A stretch of DNA of 64,000 nt from Clostridium_AD sp050717535 (GTDB taxonomy: Bacteria; Bacillota; Clostridia; Clostridiales; Clostridiaceae): the NCBI RefSeq assembly GCF_050717535.1, contig NZ_JBOITM010000069.1, positions 48,463-112,462 of the forward strand, written 5' to 3'. How positions within the stretch are numbered: the stretch's first letter is position 1; each line of letters starts with the position of its first letter. Below are positions 7,152-16,222 of this stretch, piece by piece. The notes beneath the pieces were generated by a model, which worked only from the letters and a program-made list of their open reading frames with translations, had not been told where the DNA came from and did no database searches. Position numbers and translations under genes: made by a program.

Positions 7152-9119
7152 GTGTCTATAGAAAAAATGCATATGGTTAATTTAGTTGGGGCCATTACAG
7201 ATTTTGATAAGTTAACTAAAATGTTAGCATTAGAAGGTTGTATGCAACCAGTGAGTGCTTTGCATGAAATAAATTCGTCAGATTTTGTACTTAAAACCTC
7301 TACAGATAATATGGAGGCTTTAATGGACGTAAGCTATATAAGACCTTACGTATATGATAAGGATTATAATATAAGTTTAAAACATATGGAAAAACTTGAA
7401 GAGGCTCAAACTAGCTTTGGTATAGTAAAAGAATATATTAAAGAGATAATTTATGATCCTGATACTATGGAAAAAAAGTTATCAGAGGTATATAGTAAAT
7501 ATAAGCTTTTAAACATAAAATTAGAGGATTTAAAAGAAAAACAACAGCATCTTAAAAATACCCATAAGGCGCTAAAATTTTTAACGAATGTATCTCTTCC
7601 TATGGAAGATATCACTAATATGAAGAATTTTCAAATGGGGTTATATAAAGTGCCAGTGCAAAATATGGCTAAAATAAAAGCTAATTATGAGAATATACCC
7701 TCAGTAATAAAATCTGTTTATAACGAAACGGATTCGGTTATATTTATATCATTTACTCCATTACTTTTGGTGGCAGAGACAGAAAGAATTTTTAAATCAG
7801 CGAATTGTGAAAAGATACCAGTTCCGGATAATTACATTGGAATGCCTAAGGAAGTGCTGGCGACAGTAGACGATGAAATAAATTCGGTACAACAATCTAT
7901 AGAGAAAATTGAAAAGCAACTTGCTGATTTCCTAGATGACAATTATAAAACTATAAGAAATCTTCAAAACAGTTATGAATTGGAGCAAAAATCTGGGGAA
8001 ATCAAAAAAAGTGCTGCTTGCACAAATGAATTTTTTTATCTTTCAGGTTGGATACCTAATAGTTTTATGGAAAGCTTTAATAAGCTACTTTCAAGTTTTA
8101 ATGACAGGATATTGATTATTAAAAAAAATCCTAATGAAAGAACCAATAAAGATATAAATCCACCAACAATGCTTAGAAACAATAAATTGTTCAAGCCTTT
8201 TGAGAGCATGGTTGGAATGTATGGTGTTCCTAGTTATGATGAAATTGATCCCACCATGTTTTTGGCAATAACTTATACAATTATGTTTGGTGCTATGTTT
8301 GGAGATGCAGGACAAGGATTAGTTCTGCTTTTAGCAGGATTCATATTAGTAAGCAAGTTTAAAAGACCTAATTTGGGAGGCGTTTTTGAACGGCTTGGGA
8401 TAAGTTCTATAGTATTTGGATTTTTATATGGGAGTGTGTTTGGTTCTGAAAAGGTAGTTCCAGCACTACTAATTAGGCCTATGGAACATATTAATGATAT
8501 ATTAATTACTGCAATAATATTTGGATGCGGTTTATTGCTTATAGGTTTTGTGCTAGGAATTACAAACAGTTTAAGACGAAAAGACATAGAACGTGGGATT
8601 TTTGGAAAGGAAGGACTAGCAGGTTTTATGTTCTATATTGGAGCATTAATACTAATAGTTTCTATAGTCTATAAAAAGCCATTATTACCAACAACGATTT
8701 GGATAATATATTTTATCTTTTTCCTATTATTGATATTGCTAAAAGAGCCACTTGCTAATATGATTTTAGGTAAAAAAACATTATTTGAAGCTGGAATTAA
8801 GGATTATTTTATAGAATCAAGTTTTGAGGTAGTAGAAACACTTTTATCTATGTTTACTAATACACTCTCATTTATAAGAATAGGTGCCTTTGCATTGAAT
8901 CACGTTGGACTCTTTGTTGCATTTGCAGCAATGGCTGCTATGACTAAAAATGGAGTTGCTTCGGTACTAATACTAATACTTGGAAATGTAATAATTATAT
9001 GCCTTGAGGGGCTCATAGTATTTATACAAGGGTTAAGGCTTGAATATTATGAATTATTTAGTAAGTATTATGAAGGTGCGGGGGTTACTTTTGAGCCTGT
9101 GAAGGTTAGACTTAAGTAA
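7152..9119 (+). CDS. ntpI: V/A-type ATPase subunit I (membrane stator)
   Basis: 655 residues from GTG 7152, with RBS GGAGGTG. The N-terminal half (about 1-360) is soluble and contains coiled coils (about 120-140 and 250-290). The C-terminal half has seven or eight hydrophobic segments. The segment LSFIRIGAFALNHVGL, near residue 576, holds the conserved arginine that interacts with the rotor carboxylate during ion translocation. The family is the bacterial equivalent of V-ATPase subunit a. A gap of 112 bases precedes the proteolipid gene, the largest inside the operon, and could hold a processing site or internal promoter. Confidence 0.93.
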   Translation: MSIEKMHMVNLVGAITDFDKLTKMLALEGCMQPVSALHEINSSDFVLKTSTDNMEALMDVSYIRPYVYDKDYNISLKHMEKLEEAQTSFGIVKEYIKEIIYDPDTMEKKLSEVYSKYKLLNIKLEDLKEKQQHLKNTHKALKFLTNVSLPMEDITNMKNFQMGLYKVPVQNMAKIKANYENIPSVIKSVYNETDSVIFISFTPLLLVAETERIFKSANCEKIPVPDNYIGMPKEVLATVDDEINSVQQSIEKIEKQLADFLDDNYKTIRNLQNSYELEQKSGEIKKSAACTNEFFYLSGWIPNSFMESFNKLLSSFNDRILIIKKNPNERTNKDINPPTMLRNNKLFKPFESMVGMYGVPSYDEIDPTMFLAITYTIMFGAMFGDAGQGLVLLLAGFILVSKFKRPNLGGVFERLGISSIVFGFLYGSVFGSEKVVPALLIRPMEHINDILITAIIFGCGLLLIGFVLGITNSLRRKDIERGIFGKEGLAGFMFYIGALILIVSIVYKKPLLPTTIWIIYFIFFLLLILLKEPLANMILGKKTLFEAGIKDYFIESSFEVVETLLSMFTNTLSFIRIGAFALNHVGLFVAFAAMAAMTKNGVASVLILILGNVIIICLEGLIVFIQGLRLEYYELFSKYYEGAGVTFEPVKVRLK

Positions 9120-9231
9120 CACATATAAAAGAATATAGATTAAAAGTTAATATTTTGTTTATGTATAAAATTAATGAAACTTATTAGTGCAGAGTTTAGT
9201 GTACTAGATATTAAAAGGAGGAATAAAAATT

Positions 9232-9657
9232 ATGACTATATTATTAATGTTAACATTTTGTGTTGTTATAGCTACTATTACTTATGGAGTTGTTGCGCAA
9301 AGCAGAATAGATCTTTTAGGAAAACAAAAGGTAAAAAAAGCGCTTAAAATAAACTTAGGTGTATTTATTCCAGTTATGATGGGTGCTCTAATAGTAAATA
9401 TTCCAAGTGTAGCACGTGGTGCAACAGCGGTGGCAGTAAACCCAGCTGCTGGTCTTGGATATTTAGCGGCAGGTCTTTCTACAGGGCTTGCAACTATTGG
9501 TGCAGGTTATGCTGTAGGAGCAGTTGGTTCTTCTGCCTTAGGGGCAGTATCTGAAGATCCTAAGATACTTGGTAAAACACTTATCTTTGTTGGTCTTGGA
9601 GAAGGTATTGCTATATATGGACTTATTATTTCTATACTGATACTTGCGAAATTATAA
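9232..9657 (+). CDS. ntpK: V/A-type ATPase subunit K (rotor proteolipid)
   Basis: 141 residues with a strong GGAGG site. There is an N-terminal hydrophobic helix (about 3-22), a basic loop, a second hydrophobic stretch (about 40-58), then a glycine-rich c-subunit hairpin (about 72-140). GLGEGIAIYG contains Glu124, the expected ion-binding carboxylate of the last helix. The residue after Glu124 is Gly rather than the Ser/Thr often seen in sodium-binding c-rings, so proton coupling is possible, but ion specificity cannot be decided by eye. Multiple copies form the rotor ring that turns against subunit I. Confidence 0.92.
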   Translation: MTILLMLTFCVVIATITYGVVAQSRIDLLGKQKVKKALKINLGVFIPVMMGALIVNIPSVARGATAVAVNPAAGLGYLAAGLSTGLATIGAGYAVGAVGSSALGAVSEDPKILGKTLIFVGLGEGIAIYGLIISILILAKL

Positions 9658-9675
9658 TTTTTAGGAGAGAGGCTT

Positions 9676-9984
9676 ATGAAAAGCTATTTAATAAGTGATA
9701 ATATTGATACCTTTGTAGGTATGCAAATGGCAGGACTAGAAGGTATTGTTCTTCATGAAAAAGAAGAGATAGTTAAAAAAATTGAAGAATTAAAAATGGA
9801 CCAGGCCATAGGAATAATAATAATGACAGAGAAAATTAGTGCTTTAGTACCTGAGGAAGTAAGTAAAATAAAATTGTCCAAAGAAAGACCTCTTTTGGTA
9901 GAGATTCCAGATAGACATGGTTCCAATAAAGGTAGTGACTCTATATTAAGATATGTTAAAGAGGCTATAGGGCTTAAGCTATAG
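9676..9984 (+). CDS. ntpF: V/A-type ATPase subunit F (central rotor shaft)
   Basis: 102 residues from ATG 9676 with GGAGAG upstream. The small alpha/beta pattern (YLISDNIDTFVGMQMAGLEG at the N-terminus, then IGIIIMTEKI and RPLLVEIPDRHG) is the standard signature of the F subunit, which binds subunit D in the rotor and tunes ATPase activity. The length matches the family. It lies 18 bases after K and about 30 bases before E. Naming of the small subunits differs between species, so the symbol is nominal. Confidence 0.88.
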   Translation: MKSYLISDNIDTFVGMQMAGLEGIVLHEKEEIVKKIEELKMDQAIGIIIMTEKISALVPEEVSKIKLSKERPLLVEIPDRHGSNKGSDSILRYVKEAIGLKL

Positions 9985-10013
9985 TAAATATACTAGTTGC
10001 AGGAGGCTTGGTT

Positions 10014-10631
10014 ATGACCACCATTGAAGATAAGATAAGTTTGTTTTCTAAAATAATATATGACAAGGTAAATGAAGAAAAAGAAGAAAGAATAGAGGCC
10101 TTTAGTGTGGAGGCTGAAAAAAAAATAAGTGTAGAAAAAGATAATATAGAATCCCTGAGACGAACCCTTAAGAGAGATGTTACAAAAAAATCTAATATCA
10201 AAGCAAATGGACTAGTGGCTAAAGAAAGGCTTAATAAGCAAAGAGAAATATTATTTCTTAAGGATAAGCTAATTGACGAGGCACTAGAAAATGTAAGAGA
10301 AAAACTTTTAGAATTTGTTCATACCCTAGAATATAAAGCTCATTTTCTAAGCTTATTAGAAAAGTCATTAAAAGAAGTGGATAGTGGAAAGTACTTTATT
10401 ATTGTGCTGAAAAGGGATTATGAAAAATTTCAAAATGAAATTGGGGTTATACTTAGTAATTATAGTGATAGAAATGTGGATATAAAGATTTCCGAGGAGG
10501 ACTTTATAGGTGGCATAATAATAAAAGATTTTGAAGGAAAATTTAAAATAGATAATAGTATATATTCCAAATTACAAGAAAGTAAAGAAAAAATTGGTGT
10601 TAGAGTTATGGAAATGCTAGCCTCGCAGTAA
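10014..10631 (+). CDS. ntpE: V/A-type ATPase subunit E (peripheral stalk)
   Basis: 205 residues from ATG 10014, with AGGAGG 7 bases upstream (TTG 10008 is too close to that site). Residues 1-95 form a long charged helix. The C-terminal half is a globular domain with the EDFIGGIIIKDFEGKFKIDN strand pair characteristic of subunit E. It pairs with the H-type subunit to form the stator stalk. The adjacent genes F and A encode its partners. Confidence 0.88.
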   Translation: MTTIEDKISLFSKIIYDKVNEEKEERIEAFSVEAEKKISVEKDNIESLRRTLKRDVTKKSNIKANGLVAKERLNKQREILFLKDKLIDEALENVREKLLEFVHTLEYKAHFLSLLEKSLKEVDSGKYFIIVLKRDYEKFQNEIGVILSNYSDRNVDIKISEEDFIGGIIIKDFEGKFKIDNSIYSKLQESKEKIGVRVMEMLASQ

Positions 10632-10701
10632 GCTGGGAATTCTCATCTGTACACTGAGTTGGCAGCTTTGAAAAAGATGATTTATCAAGGGGAGGAAAAG
10701 C

Positions 10702-12459
10702 ATGGAAGGAAATATAATGGGAGTAAATGGCCCAGTTATAAAAGCTGAGCACATGAAGGGCTTTAAAATGAGAGAAATGGTCATGGTGGGCACGAAAAAG
10801 CTCATAGGTGAAATCATAATACTAGAAGATGACTACGCAACCATTCAGGTCTATGAAGAAACTAGTGGGCTTAAGATAGGTGAAAGCGTAATTTCTACTG
10901 GAAATCCTCTTTCTCTTAAACTTGGACCAGGGATACTAGGAAATATATTTGATGGAATCGAGAGGCCACTAGAAAAAATAAATGAAATGTCCCATGGATT
11001 TTTACCGGAGGGTATAGGTCTTATTTCTTTGGACGAAGAAAAACTTTGGGATGTAGATATTACAGTAAAACTTGGAGATGAATTAAAACAGGGACATATA
11101 TATGCAACTGTTCAAGAAACGGAAACTATTATACATAAGATAATGGTACCACCTGGAGTATTTGGAACAGTAGTAGAAGTAAGTGAAAATGGAAGCTATA
11201 ATATAGAAACAGTAGTAGTTAAATTAAAGCAAGGCGAGAAAATTCATGAACTTAAACTTTACCAATCTTGGCCTGTAAGAAAGCCAAGACCGGTAAAAGA
11301 TAAAAAAACTATTTTTAAACCTCTTATTACGGGACAAAGAATAATAGATATATTCTTTCCATTGGCTAAAGGTGGAACTTGCGCTATTCCCGGAGGGTTT
11401 GGTACTGGAAAAACTATAACTCAACATCAGCTTGCAAAGTGGTCTGATGCAGATATTATAGTGTACATTGGTTGTGGAGAAAGAGGAAATGAAATGACAG
11501 AAGTTCTAGAAGACTTTCCAAAACTAATAGATCCTAGAACTGATTTGCCACTAATGAACAGGACTGTGCTTATAGCAAATACATCAAATATGCCCGTAGC
11601 TGCAAGAGAAGCAAGTATTTATACAGGCATAACTATAGCAGAATATTTTAGGGATATGGGATATCATGTTGCTATAATGGCAGATTCTACTTCAAGGTGG
11701 GCAGAGGCACTTCGTGAGATTTCAGGTAGACTAGAAGAGATGCCTGCTGAAGAAGGATATCCAGCTTATCTTCCATCAAGAATTGCAGAGTTTTATGAAA
11801 GGGCTGGATATGTTGAAAACTTAAATGATACTGAAGGGTCTGTTACTGTAATTGGAGCGGTTTCTCCTGCCGGCGGAGATTTTTCAGAACCCGTTACTCA
11901 AAATACTAAAAGATTCGTTTCTGCCTTTTTAGGTCTTGATAAAAAATTGGCTTATGCAAGGCATTATCCAGCAATAAATTGGCTATCTAGTTATAGCGGG
12001 TACGTTTCACTTTTAAAGGATTGGTATGAGGAAAACGTGGCGGCGGACGTAATGGATTTAAGAGCTAAGATGCTTAAACTTTTATTTGAAGAAAATAAGC
12101 TTCTGGAGATAGTTAAACTGGTAGGCGAGGATGTACTTCCTGACGAGCAAAGGCTCATCATAGAGGTGGCAAAATGTCTAAAAATAGCCTTCCTCCAACA
12201 AAATGCCTATAATGCTGTGGACACTTATGTGCCTTTAAATAAACAATATAAAATGCTTAAAGCTATAGAATTCTTTTATGATAGTGGACGCAGGGCTGTG
12301 AAATTTGGAATACCGATTTCTGTTATAATGAATAAGGAATTAATGGAAAAACTTTATAAAATGAAATACAATGTGCCTAATGATAATCCGGAGCTAATAG
12401 ATGATTTAGAAAATGAATTAGCAAGTTATTTTGAGGAACTTATACAAAAATATAAGTAA
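10702..12459 (+). CDS. ntpA: V/A-type ATPase catalytic subunit A
   Basis: 585 residues, full length. Walker A is GGFGTGKT (231-238), close to the usual GxFGxGKT of A subunits. VYIGCGERGNEMTEVL follows near 250-268, and the SRWAEALREISGRLEEMPAEEGYP segment carries the conserved P-loop partner residues. The large non-homologous insertion specific to V/A-type A subunits lies between about 115 and 190. It hydrolyses ATP, or makes it, in the A3B3 head. RBS GGGGAGG precedes ATG 10702. Confidence 0.97.
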   Translation: MEGNIMGVNGPVIKAEHMKGFKMREMVMVGTKKLIGEIIILEDDYATIQVYEETSGLKIGESVISTGNPLSLKLGPGILGNIFDGIERPLEKINEMSHGFLPEGIGLISLDEEKLWDVDITVKLGDELKQGHIYATVQETETIIHKIMVPPGVFGTVVEVSENGSYNIETVVVKLKQGEKIHELKLYQSWPVRKPRPVKDKKTIFKPLITGQRIIDIFFPLAKGGTCAIPGGFGTGKTITQHQLAKWSDADIIVYIGCGERGNEMTEVLEDFPKLIDPRTDLPLMNRTVLIANTSNMPVAAREASIYTGITIAEYFRDMGYHVAIMADSTSRWAEALREISGRLEEMPAEEGYPAYLPSRIAEFYERAGYVENLNDTEGSVTVIGAVSPAGGDFSEPVTQNTKRFVSAFLGLDKKLAYARHYPAINWLSSYSGYVSLLKDWYEENVAADVMDLRAKMLKLLFEENKLLEIVKLVGEDVLPDEQRLIIEVAKCLKIAFLQQNAYNAVDTYVPLNKQYKMLKAIEFFYDSGRRAVKFGIPISVIMNKELMEKLYKMKYNVPNDNPELIDDLENELASYFEELIQKYK

Positions 12460-12509
12460 GGTATAGGATAATTATTGTATACCTAAAGACGCTAGTAGGG
12501 AGGTGCAAT

Positions 12510-13892
12510 ATGAAGAAAGAATATTTAATGTTAAATAAAATTCAAGGCCCTTTAATTATACTTTCTAATGTGGAAGATGTAGCCTATGATGAAATAGTTG
12601 ATATATTGGTTGATGGAAAAGATAAGAAAAAGGGAAAAGTTGTTCAAATATATAAAGACAAGGCTATAGTACAAGTGTTTGAAACTACAACTGGAATGTC
12701 AGTTTCCAATACTTCAGTGCATTTTAAAGGGGAATCTTTTAAAATAGCTATTACAAAGGATATATTAGGTAGAGAATTTAATGGAATAGGTGACCCAAGA
12801 GATAATGGTGGGGAAATTTATTCTTCAAAAAAATATGATGTAAATGGAAGGCCTATGAACCCCGTGGCTAGAAGATATCCTAGAGATTATATACAAACAG
12901 GAATATCTTCTATAGATTGTCTTGCTACTTTAATACGAGGACAAAAGCTTCCTATATTTTCTGGAAATGGTATGGCCCATAATGAGCTTGCGGCACAAAT
13001 AGTAAGGCAAGCAAAAGTTTCCAGTGAGGCAGATGAAAAATTTTGTATAGTATTTGGAGCTATGGGAATAAAGTATGATGATGCTAACTTTTTCAAGAAA
13101 AGTTTTGAAGAAGCAGGAGTGCTTGAAAAAGTAGTTATGTTTACAAATTTAGCTGATGATCCTATAGTTGAGAGGATAATAGCCCCAAGATGCGCGCTTA
13201 CTGCTGCGGAATACTTAGCTTTTGAAGAAGATATGCATGTACTTGTAATACTTACTGATATGACTAATTATTGTGAAGCATTAAGGGAACTTTCCTCATT
13301 AAAAGAAGAAGTACCAAGTAGAAAGGGCTACCCAGGATATCTATATTCTGATCTAGCTTCGCTTTATGAAAGAGCTGGTATGATGAAAGGGAAAAAGGGT
13401 AGCATAACACAAATACCAATACTTACTATGCCTAATGATGATATAACGCATCCAGTACCGGATCTTACAGGTTTCATTACGGAGGGACAAATTGTTTTAA
13501 GTAGAGGTATTCAGCAAAGAGACATCTACCCTCCAGTAAACATTTTATCATCTCTTTCTAGGCTTATGAAAGATGGTATTGGTGAAGGGTTTACAAGGGA
13601 AGATCATGGAGATGTATCTAATCAGATATTTGCAGCTTACTCTAGGGTGCAAGATGTAATAGCATTAGCACAAGTTATAGGAGAAGATGAGCTTTCAGAA
13701 ACAGATAGGATATATATGGACTTTGGTAGAGCTTTTGAAGAAAGATTTTTAAAACAGGACTATGATGAAAATAGAGATATGGAAGAAACTTTAGATTTAG
13801 CTTGGAAAATTCTTGGCATTTTGCCTAAGAATGAGCTTGACAGGGTTTCACCTAAAATCTTAGAAAAATATTATGTAGCGGCGGTGAAGTAG
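12510..13892 (+). CDS. ntpB: V/A-type ATPase regulatory subunit B
   Basis: 460 residues, the normal family length. The position equivalent to the P-loop reads SGNGMAHNELAAQI, which lacks the GKT triad, as expected for the non-catalytic B subunit. MTNYCEALRELSSLKEEVPS and GYPGYLYSDLASLYERAG are strongly conserved family segments. RBS GGGAGGTG precedes ATG 12510. Its stop codon is one base before the start of subunit D, indicating translational coupling. Confidence 0.97.
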   Translation: MKKEYLMLNKIQGPLIILSNVEDVAYDEIVDILVDGKDKKKGKVVQIYKDKAIVQVFETTTGMSVSNTSVHFKGESFKIAITKDILGREFNGIGDPRDNGGEIYSSKKYDVNGRPMNPVARRYPRDYIQTGISSIDCLATLIRGQKLPIFSGNGMAHNELAAQIVRQAKVSSEADEKFCIVFGAMGIKYDDANFFKKSFEEAGVLEKVVMFTNLADDPIVERIIAPRCALTAAEYLAFEEDMHVLVILTDMTNYCEALRELSSLKEEVPSRKGYPGYLYSDLASLYERAGMMKGKKGSITQIPILTMPNDDITHPVPDLTGFITEGQIVLSRGIQQRDIYPPVNILSSLSRLMKDGIGEGFTREDHGDVSNQIFAAYSRVQDVIALAQVIGEDELSETDRIYMDFGRAFEERFLKQDYDENRDMEETLDLAWKILGILPKNELDRVSPKILEKYYVAAVK

Positions 13893-13893
13893 T

Positions 13894-14514
13894 ATGGAAA
13901 CCTTCGCACCAACCAAATCTACCTTAATGTCTGCTAAAAATTCCTTGGATTTTTCTAAAAGTGGATTTGAACTATTAGACAAGAAAAGGAATGTGCTTAT
14001 AAGGGAAATGATGTCTTATGTAGATAAGGCACGTGTTCTTCAAGATCAAGTAAATAAAACTTTTTCAAAAGCATATAAAGCGCTAGAATCTGCTAATATA
14101 AATTCTGGAATAACAGATATACAAGATGTAGCCATGACGGTAGAGGAAGCTACAGACTATGACATGTTATTCAAAAGTGTTATGGGAGTAGAAGTACCAA
14201 AAATTATTTTCGAGAGAAAAGATATACAGCCCAAATATGGATTTTACAGAAGTAATGCTGCTATTGATGAGGCCATGAAGGAATTTAATGATGTGAAATA
14301 TTTAACTTATGAGTTAGCAGAAGTAGAAAATGCTGTGTATAGGTTAGCAATGGAAGTAAAGAAAACCCAAAAGAGAGCAAATGCACTTCAGAATATACAG
14401 ATTCCTAAATTTCAGGAAATAGTAAAATTTATTACTGAAGTTCTAGAAGAGAAGGAAAGAGAAGATTTTTTTAGGTTAAAAGTAGTAAAAAAGAAACATA
14501 GAAAAGAAGATTAG
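13894..14514 (+). CDS. ntpD: V/A-type ATPase subunit D (central shaft)
   Basis: 206 residues. The N-terminal APTKSTLMSAKNSLDFSKSG and long helices at both ends, forming the antiparallel coiled-coil shaft that rotates inside A3B3, are typical of the subunit D family. It starts one base after the B stop codon. A hairpin terminator at 14552-14606 closes the operon, so this is its last gene. Confidence 0.94.
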   Translation: METFAPTKSTLMSAKNSLDFSKSGFELLDKKRNVLIREMMSYVDKARVLQDQVNKTFSKAYKALESANINSGITDIQDVAMTVEEATDYDMLFKSVMGVEVPKIIFERKDIQPKYGFYRSNAAIDEAMKEFNDVKYLTYELAEVENAVYRLAMEVKKTQKRANALQNIQIPKFQEIVKFITEVLEEKEREDFFRLKVVKKKHRKED

Positions 14515-14551
14515 TATTTAAATAAAGAATTTTATTAACTGTAAAATATGG

Positions 14552-14606
14552 AATATTAAAGTATGTATCCAACTAAGCTGAGGGTGCATGCTTTAATATT
14601 TTTGGT
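14552..14606 (+). terminator. Terminator of the ATPase operon
   Basis: AATATTAAAGTATG and CATGCTTTAATATT pair over 14 bases with one G-T wobble around a 21-base loop and run into TTTTTGG. The 14607-14848 stretch that follows shows a possible TATAAT at about 14676 but no convincing gene. Confidence 0.7.
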
Positions 14607-14848
14607 TTACTTAGCAATAAAATTCATAGAAAGTTAATTTTAATAAAAGAATATTCAAATTATTCGAAATGTGATATAATGGTTTACATAGGGAGGGTAA
14701 AACAGGAAAATTATAAAAGAATTAGAAATAATAAAGTTAATGCTAAAGTGTAAGAAAGTTTTAAGTTGAATTACTGTTTAGTTTTAAATAATATATGCAA
14801 AGTATATGATTAGAAGCAAAATCTTAAATAAATAATAAGAGGTGGAAT

Positions 14849-15028
14849 ATGGAAGAATACAGAGGCTATGTAATAGAAGTTATGGATAACGACGAGAAAG
14901 AATATCCTTTTAAAGCAATTGCAAGAAAAGAAGAAGAGGAAATAAAACATAAGGGACATAGCAAGCTACAGGCCATTGATCTTGTTAAAGGAACTATTAA
15001 TTTAGCATTAGCTAGAAATAAGAAATAA
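14849..15028 (+). CDS. Small hypothetical protein (59 residues)
   Basis: ATG 14849 follows AGAGGTGG. The 59-residue product is highly charged (19 Lys/Arg, 14 Asp/Glu by eye), with a short strand-like N-terminus (YRGYVIEVMD), an acidic/basic middle and an amphipathic C-terminal helix (LQAIDLVKGTINLALARNKK). It resembles small DUF-type clostridial proteins, but I do not recognise the family. It is monocistronic, between the ATPase terminator and the zinc-ribbon gene. The good ribosome site and codon use like the neighbours support it being real. Confidence 0.6.
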   Translation: MEEYRGYVIEVMDNDEKEYPFKAIARKEEEEIKHKGHSKLQAIDLVKGTINLALARNKK

Positions 15029-15072
15029 GAAATAAGGAAATTGGAATTTTTAAACTATTTTAAAGAAAAGTG

Positions 15073-15101
15073 TTGCAAACGAGTAATATATATGGTATTC
15101 T
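15073..15101 (+). promoter_or_regulatory. Candidate promoter with long leader for the zinc-ribbon gene
   Basis: TTGCAA, 17 bases, TATTCT, about 125 bases upstream of ATG 15226. The implied leader of about 115 bases is long for so small a gene and may carry regulatory structure. The boxes are only moderate matches. Confidence 0.35.
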
Positions 15102-15225
15102 AAATGAGTTGAGATTGCAAAATCAACAACATCAAGATTTAATATGATTTAAACATTACCTTTTTAGGCATATAAAGTAAATCAGCTCTTAAATCTTAAT
15201 ATAAATAAAAAGGAGAAATGTTTAA

Positions 15226-15390
15226 ATGGCAGATAAAACTATTGTATGTAAAGATTGTTCACAAGAATTCGTATTCACTGAGGGTGAACAGGAATTTTAT
15301 AAAGAAAAAGGATTTGAAAATGAACCACAAAGATGTCCTGATTGTAGAAGAGCTAAAAAACAACAAAACAATAGAGGATTTCAAAGATAA
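15226..15390 (+). CDS. Zinc-ribbon domain protein (54 residues)
   Basis: ATG 15226 is preceded by AGGAG. The product starts MADKTIVCKDCSQEFVFTEG and has two CxxC pairs, Cys8/Cys11 and Cys37/Cys40, separated by a FYKEKGFENEP segment. This is the 'probable zinc-ribbon' family seen widely in clostridia, ending in a basic Gln/Asn/Arg tail. It probably binds one zinc ion; the partner (nucleic acid or protein) is unknown. A strong terminator follows 17 bases later, so it is a single-gene unit. Confidence 0.85.
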   Translation: MADKTIVCKDCSQEFVFTEGEQEFYKEKGFENEPQRCPDCRRAKKQQNNRGFQR

Positions 15391-15406
15391 TTATATCTAA
15401 TACAAG

Positions 15407-15440
15407 ACCTGTAGGAATTTATTCCTACAGGTTTTTATTT
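15407..15440 (+). terminator. Strong intrinsic terminator
   Basis: CCTGTAGGAAT and ATTCCTACAGG form a perfect 11-pair stem with a 2-base nominal loop, followed by TTTTTATTTT. Confidence 0.9.
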
Positions 15441-15553
15441 TGCAAAAAAATATTATATATTTTCTGAAAACTTATGGTATAGTATATTAAAGATAAGGTA
15501 CACAAAATAGAATAGGTTGTCAAGAATGCCTAAAGAAAAGGAGAAATTACTTG

Positions 15554-16105
15554 ATGAAAAATATGAAATTTAATAAGGCTAATTTGGATAAAATTAAAAT
15601 GCAAAATACTAATTTGATAAATACTAAAGTAGAGCATGTTCACGGAGGAAAATACCAAGGAGAGAGAAAAGATGGTATGAAAAATGGCCAAGGTACTTTT
15701 ATTTATACGGATGGAAGTAAATATGAAGGCCTTTGGAAGAATGGCAAGATGCAAGGCATGGGAGCTCTTACTTGGGCTTGTGGTGAAAAATATATAGGTG
15801 AATGGAATAATGATGAAAAACATGGTAGTGGAATATATACATGGCCAGATGGTGAAAAATATATAGGCGATTGGGAAAATGATGAAAAATGCGGTGCAGG
15901 CATTTGTAATTGGCCAGGCGGTGATAGCTATGTAGGACAGTGGAAAGATGGACTTAGACATGGAGAGGGAATTCATAATTGGGCTGGAGGAGAAAAATAT
16001 ATAGGGCAATGGCAAAATGATGAAAGACAAGGTTCTGGAATGTATATATATGCTGATGGAGAAATTGAAATGGGACAATCTAAAAACAACAAATTAATAA
16101 GATAA
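15554..16105 (+). CDS. MORN-repeat protein
   Basis: 183 residues from ATG 15554, with AAAGGAG upstream (TTG 15551 is an alternative). After a 30-residue charged lead, six MORN repeats follow with a 23-residue period, starting at about residues 34, 57, 80, 103, 126 and 149. Each has the YxGxWxxxxxHGxGxxxWxxG pattern. No signal peptide or membrane segment is visible. MORN repeats form an extended beta hairpin ladder, usually a protein or lipid contact surface. The next gene, in the same orientation but separated by a terminator, is the degenerate P-type ATPase. Any partnership is inference. Confidence 0.88.
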   Translation: MKNMKFNKANLDKIKMQNTNLINTKVEHVHGGKYQGERKDGMKNGQGTFIYTDGSKYEGLWKNGKMQGMGALTWACGEKYIGEWNNDEKHGSGIYTWPDGEKYIGDWENDEKCGAGICNWPGGDSYVGQWKDGLRHGEGIHNWAGGEKYIGQWQNDERQGSGMYIYADGEIEMGQSKNNKLIR

Positions 16106-16137
16106 AACCCATTATTATAAGAAAATTTTAACACGGG

Positions 16138-16168
16138 AGACTTTAGTTTTTATATTAAAGTCTTTTGT
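16138..16168 (+). terminator. Terminator after the MORN gene
   Basis: AGACTTTA and TAAAGTCT form an 8-pair stem with a 10-base AT loop, followed by TTTGTAT. It is moderate in strength. Confidence 0.6.
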
Positions 16169-16184
16169 ATATTAAAGCGAAGAA

Positions 16185-16190
16185 TATAAT
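16185..16190 (+). promoter_or_regulatory. Candidate -10 box that decides the start of the P-type ATPase-like gene
   Basis: A perfect TATAAT at 16185-16190 would place the transcript start near 16197. An ATG at 16199 would then be leaderless, while the ATG at 16223 has an AGGATAGG site in front and aligns with the family N-terminus. The -35 region is not clear. Confidence 0.4.
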
Positions 16191-16222
16191 GTGTATAAAT
16201 GAAGAAGGATAGGTTGAGTAAT

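Noticed and set aside
15218..15400. 60-residue open frame over the zinc-ribbon gene
   Set aside because: Different frame from the CxxC-containing product at 15226-15390. No motif, and its start lies in the ribosome site.
15530..16078. Long minus-strand open frame opposite the MORN gene
   Set aside because: It mirrors the repeat structure of the plus-strand gene, has poor start context and a low-complexity hydrophobic product. The MORN repeats on the plus strand are unmistakable.
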